This document shows, in pieces, positions 35,008 to 47,000 of a stretch of DNA of 64,000 nt. The translations under genes and the position numbers were made by a program. Below the pieces are notes generated by a model. The model worked only from the letters and a program-made list of their open reading frames with translations. It made no database searches and had not been told where the DNA came from. Source of the stretch: Branchiostoma belcheri. Lineage: Eukaryota; Chordata; Leptocardii; Amphioxiformes; Branchiostomatidae. How positions within the stretch are numbered: the stretch's first letter is position 1; each line of letters starts with the position of its first letter. The stretch lies in the NCBI RefSeq assembly GCF_001625305.1, contig NW_017802614.1, positions 725,920 to 789,919 on the forward strand. The letters run 5' to 3'.

Positions 35008-38000
35008 TCATTTGCGGCGGGTGCCGGCCTTCTTCCGTCTCCGCTTGAAGAAGCAGCAGCACCTACGGGGTAGGCACACGGACAGAGTGATTGACGGGTT
35101 GCTGGGAGACAGGCTAGGCAGGTACAAAAGGGCGGAGGAGTGGGACAGTACAGGACAGGACATACAGGTGGGACAGTACAGAGACAAGAGCATGGCAGAA
35201 ACACAACAAGCAAGCATGTACGTGCGTAAGCAGATAAACAACAATAACCAGAGGGGTAAGCACAAGAGGTGTGCCAAAGACAGAAAATGATTTCGTTCAA
35301 CACGTTGGCAAACAGTTTGCAAAAAGAAAGATCACAATGGAAGGGAGGAAAAGGGAATAGAGAAACATAAATTAGGGATCTGGAGCAATGGTGAGAGAGA
35401 TGAGTGAAGGTGGTAGAAATCACTTCAATCAATGTGAGTCCCAGAATCAACATACAGTACTGTATTAACTTCAATCTAAAGTCTGATTTATCTAGTGGTA
35501 TATCTCTCATATAGAGCATTAAACAATTCATCTATATAGCAAATTTAGCTTTGTATATAGCCACTCTAAAGACAACATCATCATTAGTAGTCATCATGCA
35601 ACTAACGTTACTGTAACATGTACTGTATATTCAATTCTCATTGTGATTGATTTTGGATCCGTATGCATTGGTTGTCCCTTGTAAGTTGTGTTTGCAGCAT
35701 GCATCATTACGGAGACAGAAACAGTGGCAAACCTACATGTACTAGCATGCACAAAATCATTCTGTGAGCTGCACAAGCCAAGAGCTCTCCATACAACCTC
35801 AGAAGAAAGATTTTCTGCTAGAATTTTCTAAGCCGTGACCCATTTTCTGTTTATTCTGCGCCAAAACTGAACTATTTCAATTGGGAAACAACATCTTCAT
35901 GTGATTGTCATTTACTTCCACTTTTTCCACTACAACATATCTGTGCTTTTATTTCACATTTCTTACACCCGTAAGACATCATATTTTGACACCTACACTT
36001 CCTGAGTGGCAGGCATTTGCAATGGAGTAGACAAATGACAAATTTAGAAAAAAAAAGCAAGATGGAACCATTCTGTATTATACCGGTAGTTCAGTTGTGT
36101 ATGAATTTGTTACTTAGTGTCTTTCAACCGTTCACCTGTCTGAGATACGGATGAACAGTGACCACTGGAGGAGCTCCTTGGCTTGTACAGCGCGGGGCAT
36201 GCACAAAAAACACACAGCAGAAAGAGAACAAGGAAGGAAAGGAACGGCCAGTACAGTTTCTCATACTTGGTCTCATCCACCACCTCCACGTCTGCCTGCT
36301 GGGTGATGGGGGCGTTGGAGTGGCCGGCGGTCGGGTCATCATTGTTCAGCTCCCCGTTTGTGGAGCTGACCACTTGGACCGAGCCGTGGAGCTCGGGGTT
36401 GGGGACCATCAAGTTGGTCCTCTGTTGCTCCCATGCTCCCATTCTCTGTTGAGAAAGTATCAAAGAATGGATGACATGGTTCTCAACTACCAGGGAAACT
36501 TAGGGCCAAGTCCTAGTGTTCCTCTCACACATATCATTTTCAATCGTAACAAACTTTCTAATGGTATACATGCATATATGCATTTGCTACAGTAATAACA
36601 GATTATGATCTTTTTTTGGCATAAGTTTAAGTGCATCTAGCAATGGGTTGGAAGGTTAGTTTCAACAAGTTAAGACAGTGTAGACATGATGCAAGAATGG
36701 TCTTCAGATAAAACAGCTAACATACCACTCACAAAACACAAGGAGCTTATTTTAAAGAGTCCTGAAAATCTATGTATATACAGACACTACTGGAGCTGCA
36801 CTACTGGATGATGTACCTCTCTGGGCTTGCTTTGTTTGTCTCTGCGTGCAATTTCCGGCTGGATGGGTGACAGGGGTCCATCGTTGGTGTGGCTCTGGAT
36901 GGAGCCAACAGGGGTGGACTGGGTCAAAACAAAACACAAATTTCTTCACTTATTCATTGCTCATACAAAATGTGTCACAAGGGTGGCCTCATTTGCAGAA
37001 CAAGGACATGGAAAGAAAAAAACTCTTAACTTTATTGTATCATCAGATAACAATTATACACATGAGAAGACTGTCTTAAGATCAAATTAAAATGAAAGTT
37101 ATGTCAATCAAACATATCAACGAAATAAATTCTATATACATACGATCTATTTGCTAAGACACCATTAAAGCTGTTTTTACTAACATCTTCTGACATCACA
37201 CCACTTCTTTTGATAACAACTCGTCCTTTCCCCATAATACAAAAAAAAAGTTGAAGATCAAATTAAATACCAGCTGCCTTCCTGTCCAATCAAACTCCCC
37301 GTCGTTCTTCCAGCCCTTCCTGTCCATCAGGTCCTGGAACAGTTTCCTCAAGTAGTCGTAGTCAGGCGTCTCGAAGAAGTCCAATCTCCGCACATAGCGC
37401 AGGTACGTGGCCATCTCTTCTGTACAGAGGGGAGATAGTTTTTATTCCAGACTTGGTGTCATCACATGGGGTTGGGAGCTGGGCAGGTCTCTTGCATGTT
37501 TAAGGTTAAAATTTTCCATCCATCACTATTAATGGTTCTCACATAGAGCTTTTGACCAGTTACTCTGATCTTGCTCAGTGGACTGACCCGGTGACCCAGT
37601 GTTGATGTCACACTTCAGAGAAAAACGAGACAAGTCTCATTGAGTCAGTCTATTCAAGAAGACCAGAGCGACTGGTCGAAATCTCTAGAATAGAACCATT
37701 CTCTGTGTTGCATCAAGGTTCAAGTTGTAACTACGCAAGTACTATGATAACATGTACAGTGCCTCAAAAAGGTTTCCAGACTTGCATGTGGCCTATTGTA
37801 TCTCTATTGACACTGTTGTATCAAGACTGCATGTTGTGTCATATGAGCAAATTCAGTATAAAATGGACTGTTTCGAAACTGCTGCCACATAAGCAATTGG
37901 AAAGCATATAGGTTTTTTTCTTGTATGTAGTTGGTTCTTACCTGGGTATCCCTCACACAGCACCTCTATAGGGGTGGCTCTCTTCACTTCTCCTATCTTC

Positions 38001-41000
38001 TGGTAACGCTCCTTCAATGTGTCTGCCTGTTAGACATAAAATATCTTTAGTTTTAGAAAAATCAAAGTTTGTGACTCTAGAAAGTAGAAAGTGTAAACTC
38101 ATTTTAGAAGTGACATTCTCACAGAAGTATTCTGAATTTTGCAGAAGGAAAGCTAAAACAAGACTTCATGTTTTCCAAAAGGACAGAAGTTTTAATATTG
38201 TTTAGGTGTCAAACACTTTTCATGGTTGTGGCCAACTAGTACTGTGTATCATTAGGGAAAATGTTACTTACTTTCAATCCCTGCCATGGTAGACTACCTC
38301 TTAGGAAGTACATAAACATGTGTCCTAACGCTTCTAGGTCATCTCTTCGACTTTGCTCTGTGAAGAAAGAGGAACAACATTCAGCAACACATGCTTTCAG
38401 TTCACCTGAAGATGCAATCTTATTACGTACAATGCATTACATAGATAGCTACATGATAGTTCAAAATGAAAAAATTGAGTTTGATATTTAGCTTCGTGCA
38501 CATGTATGTCAATACTCCAGTATCAGTGAACTACATCCACAGATTTCAATCCAATTTTTCTTGCTTGAAATGAAAACATCTAAAAATTGACAAATCAAAG
38601 GCAAAGTGTAGCTGGATCCTTGAGACTTCATTTCATGAAATGAGATGAGTGCTAACAGTTCAGGTATAACCTACAAACATACTTACCTTTGCCTAAATGA
38701 GTATTGATGCTCATATATCTCGCCGTCCCCGTCAGACTCTTGTGTTCCCGGTAGGGGATGTGTTTGTGAGTCTCTGGGTCAATGTACTCTTTGGCCAGCC
38801 CAAAGTCAATAATGTGGATGATGTTTTGGTTCTTGTTGTTCTGTCGTCCTATGAGGAAATTCTCCGGTTTGACATCCCTGTAGATGAGGTGTTTGGAGTG
38901 GACGTACTCTATCCTTGTTATCTGTTGGAGCAGAGAGAAGACAATATTATAATAATTGTATGCAGGGGCAAAGGAGGGCATGCAAGTATCCCATAAGGCC
39001 TTGCAACTAACAGGAGCACCTTCAAAACATGACTGACCTGCAAGCAGCAAACACAAGGAAAGTTATCACAATGTGCAGCAACCAGTACTTAAATGAGGCA
39101 GCATTAGAAGACTATACTTGTCCATTACATAGCCTGACTTTTAAGGTAAACACTTGTACCAAACCTAACAAGTCAGATCAGGCTTTGCAGAAGTACACAT
39201 GTAGGATAAAGACTTGGGGCAATGGTTTTGATTGTTTTTCCTGATTTCACCATTAGGCCCTGGTCCCCAGGCAGCATGTTGTTGTATCATGAAGTAACTT
39301 CACAACACTGACATTTTATTAGCATTGGACCATGCCTTGGTTAGGCACTGTGGAAGTTTGTGTCACTGACAAGGAATCATTAACCATGTTAACCAAGCAT
39401 ACCAGTTGCATAGCACACCGGCTGTATGTTAAGGTTGTAAGAAGCACTCTGGTGGTTCCACAGCTACTGAAGATATTATCTAACTCCATATACAACAGCA
39501 AAGTTGCTCTGGTTGCGCCACTTAGCCTTACATTTAAATTTGTTACAGTGTTAGATCTTACAAGTTCACCATGACAGAAATATTGGCTGTAGCTAAAGCT
39601 CTAGCCAGAAGGATGTTTTTTGGTACAACCTTTATTATTATTATGTGCTTGCTGGCCGATAAGGAGCTGTGAACACATCTCTAGCTAAATAACCGTCCTC
39701 CTTTCCACAGCTTCCACAAGTAATGCACAGGCAAGCAGTATTAACTACATGCACAGGTACAAGATGCAAAGCCTACTTGTCATTAAAAAACATTGGGTAA
39801 TTACTTTGGTACTATGCTATGGAGAAGTTATCGGTTTCATCAACCTGGCCACTGAACGTCTACATGCAAATAACGTTCACTGTGCTGATAGTTGTCACTT
39901 GTTCCTTATCCGTATGACATCTCTTTTCCGTGTAATCTGGGTATGTAATCGTAATGGAGGTCAGTGCTGGATTAGATACTTTGCGGAGGGAACTGAGATA
40001 ATCCTGTAATGCTGTGCCTGGATTAAAAGCTGATACATGGATCAGCACACATGATGACACTATAACAACATGCATGTTAATTTTGGTCATATTCAATCAT
40101 CATCATTGTACATGTGCAACTTGCATTTTATGTACAGCTTGCATTTGAGACTGGGGCAAACAAATAAACAAACAACATCATTGCTTAAGACTTGTTAGTC
40201 CATTTTGTAGAAAACAACTAAAACATTGGAAAACTTGTAGTTTTTATCTGAGATTCTCAGTTGATAATTGTTGAAAGTGTAAAATTATGTAATGTCCAAT
40301 CATTCTGAAAGCAATATAGCAAGAATAATAGTTATACAGTCAACTTAGAAATCATAAATGTATATTCACTGCGACTCCAAATATTTCTTAGATGAAAGAA
40401 TACAGTATTTGAATGGAAGAAAATATCCATTCCTCTATCTACTGGTGTGAACATAGGGTCATCCTTACTGAGGTCAGTCAGTTGGATGAAGTCATTAATA
40501 GACTCATCACAGTGAGGACATAAAGTCTGCTGGTGTGAAGTAATACTCTCTGTACTGCATTACCAGATTATACTGCAGGCAAATAAACCTCTCATTCCAC
40601 CCTATCTAATTATCCCTTTGATATCAGCACATCTATAGTCAAGGCACAGGAGGGGTGTACGTGTGTGTGGTGGGGGGGGGGGGTTACTGTAGGCAGATGG
40701 GTGAGAGATAGGACACTGCAATGATACAGCCTGGCTGGTATAAGCACATTGGCAGAACGCACTGAGCCTGTGCAAAACCCTTATTTTTCACGATTTTTGT
40801 TGGATGTTTGGTCAACGTTGCATTAAAATTTTGCCTGTTGCAGACGACATCTTCTCTGACATAACATTTCGAAAATACAGACGGGGGGTATAGGCAAATA
40901 AGACGTTCTGCCGAAGTACTATGCACAATACATTACGGGTTTCACACAGGTGCAATATGTTTTGCCGACATGCTCCTGGTATACATATATTATAAGACTT

Positions 41001-44000
41001 GAAGTATCATTGCTTTAGCCTACATGCAGTTTGTTGGTTTTGATTGGTAGAGAACTGTCTGCTCACCAATCATCATTGTGTTTTATTACAACATGGGCCA
41101 ATTAGATGGCACCATCTGGAAGTCCTTGATTTCATGAAATACATAATGTATGAAAAGGAGCTGAAGGAGCTGAACTGGAACAGAAGTACTGATGGTTCTG
41201 TACAGTCAGAGACAACATCACAGACAAGGGTCTGTTTTTGTGATCTCTAGTAGAACAAAGTGGTGATAGCTGTGTGCTGAAAAGCTGAACATGTGCCAGG
41301 GTTCAGATGAAATCATGCTCTACCAAATGAAGTGCCATTAACACACACACTCCTTCTCTAGTTCTCGACTGCACCACTTGATTCCACTGAAAGTAAGGAA
41401 AACAGAGTCGAATAGCAGGGCTGAAAATATTTCTGATGTCTACCTGCACCTGACCTGCACCAGTACTTGTTTTGGGCATACAATTATACATGGGTATTTT
41501 GCATATAGTGCACCAGCTCTTACATTCAGTGGAACATAAACAGTTTCCATAGTGATCCATTTTTTCTACCATCTCTTTTTTGATGAATTGAAAATACAGT
41601 ACAAATGATCTACACAATGCATAAAACTTGTTCAATGCAGGTAATTTTGAACTGTTTCCTGTACCGGCGCAGGTATTTGGCGGGAAAGCATTCTGAGCTA
41701 AATGAAAAGGAAGGTAAAACTACTCACCAACTGAATTGCTATGATGAGAACAGTCTTTAACGTGAACTGCCTATCACAGAGATCGAAGAGGTCCTCCAGG
41801 CTGGGTCCCAGCAGCTCCAGGACCATTGCATTATACTTGCCACATGGGCCGAAGTAATGGACCTGAGGTATGCCCTCTGTAAAACAAGATGGGGGAGGGG
41901 GGCATTAGTCATGGTAGCAAGAACAGATATTTATCATTACAGCTTGGCCATACCATTTCAATCTGTCGGTTCTCGGATACAAAATAATATTCATGAAAAT
42001 CAACAAGAAAATGGCTCTAGTCTAAAAGTGATCGTCCGTAGTGAGACGCAAGTTGTTGTTTTCTCCCAGCTCTCTGAATTTTTCGTACTAAAATATGTCT
42101 GAGAACCAACAAAATGTACTGGTGTGGCCTGAAAGAGAAAAAGGTTGACATGGAAAGTAGGTTGTACTTTGTAATCATATAACTACTCATGTGGCCATAT
42201 GATATATGAATGCATACTGCTGTGGTCAATTGGCTCATAAGAACTGCACCCCACAAACTTGCAATTGGATACAAAACAGTAACTTCTAGTTTGAGTTGAG
42301 GGGATCATGCAAGTTGGCTTGAAGAATGCAGGATGGACCATGCCATAACCAGGTGGAGTATTTGACTTTGAGATGACAGGGTAGTGGAACAGTGAGAGTT
42401 GCCTATCTACACGTAACAGTGAGTCATGCCTCTAGCTGTGGAAAAGGGCACATGACTTCATCTCCAAGCAGAACGGTTAAGGTTGGTTGTTGTTTAACAA
42501 ACTTGGTCTTTCAAAAGGTCAGAGAAGGACAGAGTTATGCAGATTAAGAAAATACCTTTCGAAGTCTGCTTGGAGAATAGACATGACTAATACTTGTATG
42601 TACAACTCAGTTGCTTCCCATAATATAATAGAACACATACTTTTCAGCATTCAGCACGGAAATTATTAAGTCTATTTTATTTCGTGTGAAAATCAATGCT
42701 AGATTGACTTGTGATAATATACATATCCAAGGGAAAATGCTAAGTATGAAATAACCTTCTACTTTGGATAGGTGCTATGTAGTTTGAGGGAGGGAGTGGC
42801 ATTAGTCATAACTGTTATGTCTCTCCTAACAGTTTAGATAATAATCTAAAATAAAAGCATCAGTGACAATCAAGGAGGAGATATTTCAAGCGCAATCCAT
42901 GCAAAAAGACTAAAATGGAATCATCTGACATAAAAAATAAGCTAGGTTGCAGTAAGTATATCACAGCAGATGTACTATTCTGTACTGTGTTCCTGCAGCT
43001 GGTATGTACATGTATATAGAAATTAGAATATATAATGAATTTGCAAACTTAACATAAAGAGCTTTATTTACAATGTACTGAAAGAAACGAAGGCTGTCAT
43101 GAACAAAAAAGTCGTTCCCACGCCGTGTGGCAGAACGTGCGGTAGTCAGAAACAAGCTGGTCGGGAGAGTCTATCTTGTGGGTGGGGGTGAGATTTACAA
43201 GCTTGTTGCCATGGTAACCGGCATGGGGGGAATACAGTACCGTCCCTCCCCGAGAAGCGGGGCAGAGTCCAGCGGCTTTTGGGGCCTGGATGACAACATG
43301 GAGGAGTCGGAGCGTCCGGGACAGGGCCAGCCCGCAGAGGAGAGAGGTGTTAACAACAAACAGTGGTGTGACACCCGCATCAGGGTCTTAGTATGCATGT
43401 GTATCGTTAAGAAATGTCTCAGTATACGTATACTGATAAGTATACTGAAAAAATAATTTCCATGCAGTTTGTATTATCTATGGAAGTTTTGATAAAATAG
43501 AAAATATGATAGGTTAAAAATAGGCTCTAGGCCAAAAATTAGACACCCTCCAATATCCTAAGATGCATATAGAACTTCGTACAGAATAATCTGTATAGTC
43601 ATACATCAGTGGTCGAAATACCTTTTTTCAGTGCTCTGCAATATTGCAGAAGAGTCAAAATTTCGTCCTGCAATTTGGAAATACTTTCTGCAAATACACA
43701 AGCCCCCATATTACAACCTTCTGAAACCAATAATGCCTATTTTTACATCATATATATATAAACGGTATAGCTTTGTAAATCTGTAGCATTACTCAAATTC
43801 TTCAAAATATCACTCTTTTAAATATGTTCGGACCGTAAAATTTTATCGGTCCGGTCCAAAAAACCGAAACGTCGGTGGACCGGTTTTTTGGGCCGGAACA
43901 AAATCCATACTTGTTGTTACTGATGGTCACTACATGCAAGGAAGCCTGCCAGGAAAATCAAAATCCAGCCTTCAAATAAACGAAGTTTACCTTAGTCTCC

Positions 44001-47000
44001 GTCTCTCTCATTTTGCAACAATATTATCCCGTTTTTTCGGTACCGATAGTCATCTAGAAATCACAAAGCACAAGTTTACGGGCCGTGTTTGGTTCGGATC
44101 GAGCCGAAAATCACTGATATTTTAGTAATTTTTACACCACATGGTCACAAATTGTGACGCACGTAAATTTTCACTCCAAATGAGAAATTACCGCCTAACA
44201 AAACGAACCATTAGGTTCCCAGTGCTGTATTTCTCTTTTGTTCATGTGATCAACTTGTTTTCTTTCCTTGAATCATGCAAAATACCAAGGAAAAACATCG
44301 AAACTTCGGCAAATTATCGCCGAGGCGAGTGTGCTTCTTCGGAGAAGCCATGTTTCCTTTGCCGTGTTGCCTGCTGGGAAATGCTCGGCGGAAACTGCTG
44401 AAAATTGCCGAGGCAGTTGTCGGGTCCTCCCGGGTGACGAAATCTAACATCGGAAAATGCCGAGGGCCCATATTTGGTTATCGCCGCCTTTCGTCGCCTT
44501 GTCGGAATCGCTCAACTTTGACCCCAAATTCCCTTATATGGGACCATTACAGTCTGCTGGAAAACGCCGGCAGGTTCGTGCGGCGCAGGTTTTCAATCTA
44601 TTCACAGCGCCGCTACTTTGCTAATATTGAAATCTATTGAATCCGGAGCCTATTTTTTCCTTCTGCAAAATTGCAGATTGTAAGATTTTTTCTTCTGCAA
44701 TCTTGAAAGTCTATCTGCAAATTGCAGACTGCAGACGGGTATTTCGAACACTGTATACATATCCAAGGGAAAATGCTAAGTATGAAATAACCTTCTACTT
44801 TGGATAGGTGCTGTGTAGTTTGAGGGAGGGAGTGGCATTAGTCATAACTGTTATGTCTCTCCTAACCGTTTAGATATTAATCTAAAATAAAAGCATCAGT
44901 GACAATCAAGGAGAAGACATTTCAAGCGCAATCCATGCAAAAATACTAAAATGGAATCATCTGACATAAAAAATAAGCTAGGTTGCAGTAAGTATATCAT
45001 AGCAGATGTACTATTCTGTACTGTGTTCCTGCAGCTGGTATGTACATGTATATAGAAATTAGAATATATAATGAATTTGCAAACTTAACATAAAGAGCTT
45101 TATTTACAATGGACTGAAAGAAACGAAGGCTGTCATGAACAAAAAAGTCGTTCCCACGCCGTGTGGCAGAACGTGCGGTAGTCAGAAACAAGCTGGTCGG
45201 GAGAGTCTATCTTGTGGGTGGGGGTGAGATTTACAAGCTTGTTGCCATGGTAACCGGCATGGGGGGAATACAGTACCGTCCCTCCCCGAGAAGCGGGGCA
45301 GAGTCCAGCGGCTTTTGGGGCCTGGATGACAACATGGAGGAGTCGGAGCGTCCGGGACAGGGCCAGCCCGCAGAGGAGAGAGGTGTTAACAACAAACAGT
45401 GGTGTGACACCCGCATCAGGGTCTTAGTATGCATGTGTATCGTTAAGAAATGTCTCAGTATACGTATACTGATAAGTATACTGAAAAAATAATTTCCATG
45501 CAGTTTGTATTATCTATGGAAGTTTTGATAAAATAGAAAATATGATAGGTTAAAAATAGGCTCTAGGCCAAAAATTAGACACCCTCCAATATCCTAAGAT
45601 GCATATAGAACTTCGTACAGAATAATCTGTATAGTCATACATCAGTGGTCGAAATACTTTTTTTCAGTGCTCTGCAATATTGCAGAAGAGTCAAAATTTC
45701 GTCCTGCAATTTGGAAATACTTTCTGCAAATACACAAACCCCCATATTACAACCTTCTGAAACCAATAATGACTATTTTTACATCATATATATATATAAC
45801 GGTATAGCTTTGTAAATCTGTAGCATTACTCAAATTCTTCAAAATATCACTCTTTTAAATATGTTTGGACCGTAAAATTTTATCGGTCCGGTCCAAAAAA
45901 AACGAAACGTCGGTGGACCGGTTTTTTTGACCAGAACAAAAATCCATATTTGTTGTTACTGAATAACTGATGATCACTACATACAAAGAAGCCTGCCAGG
46001 AAAATGAAAATCCAGCCTTCAAATAAAAGAAGTTTACCTTAGTCTCCGTCTCTCTCATTTTGCAACAATATTTTCCCGTATTTTGGTACCGATAGTCATC
46101 TAGAAATCATAAAGGACAAGTCTACGGGCCGTGCTCGGTTCGGATCGAGCCGAAAATCACTGATTTTACACCATATGGTCACTAATGGTCACAATGTGAT
46201 GCACGTAAATTTTCACTCGAAATGAGAAATTACCGCCCAACAAAACGGACCATTAGGTTCCCAGTGCTGTATTTCTCTTTTGTTCATGTGATCAACTTGT
46301 TTTCTTTGCTTGAATCGTGCAAAATACCAAGGAAAAACATCGAAATTTCGGCAAATTAACGCCGAGGCGAGTGTGGTTTTTCGGAGGAGCCATGTTTCCT
46401 TTGCCGTGTTGCCTGCTGGGAAATGCTCAGCGAAAGCTGCCGAAAATTGCCGAGGCAGTTGTCGGGTCCTCCCGGGAGACGAAATCTAACATCGGGAAAT
46501 GGCGAGTGCCCATATTTGGTTATCGTCGCCTTTCGTCGCCTTGTCAAAATCGTTCAACTTTGACCCCAAATTCCCTTATATGGGACCATTACAGTCTGCT
46601 GGAAAACGCCGGCAGGTTCGTGCGGCGCAGGTTTTCGATCTATTCACAGCGCCGCTACTTTGCTAATTGAAAACTATTGAATCCGGAGCCTATTTTTTCC
46701 TTCTGCAAAATTGCAGATTGTAAGATTTTTTCTTCTGCAATCTTGAAAATCTATCTGCAAATTGCAGACTGCAGACGGGTATTTCGAACACTGTACATGG
46801 ACTACAATTATGTACCATGCATATAAGGAAAGGGACAAATATAAAATCATCTCAGTAGAGGGATGGATTAAACACTAATTTATTAAATACATATACCCTA
46901 ACTTAATACATGTATTTTGTGTGTAACTGATCCCCCCCCCCCAATCGAAGAAAAATATAAGAAAATATGGCCCTTTGGTCAATCAGAATGCTGACCAGTA

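Larger units (their letters stand above)
42719..46797. repeat. Tandem duplication of a 2.04-kb unit in CSNK1G intron 3
   Basis: Unit 1 (about 42719-44755) and unit 2 (about 44756-46797) are near-identical head-to-tail, with scattered substitutions and small indels (offset 2036 at the start, 2040 at the end). Each unit has a left part of unique-looking DNA with a GC-rich core (43120-43390; 45156-45426) and a right part that is a transposon-like element with inverted ends. The left-part core is better conserved than the transposon part. The junction falls at TACAT/TATACAT, so recombination between short repeats flanking the element is a plausible origin. Confidence 0.9.

Noticed and set aside
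35001..35531. 176-codon minus-strand frame ending over the CSNK1G last exon
   Set aside because: It reads the terminal exon in a different phase. The phase joined from exon 10 gives [11 protein letters not shown] and TGA at 35008.
43127..43456. 109-codon plus-strand ORF (and its twin at 45163-45492) as a duplicated gene
   Set aside because: No recognisable domain, no splice context, and the opposite strand is equally open. Kept only as a GC-rich block with an X-box.
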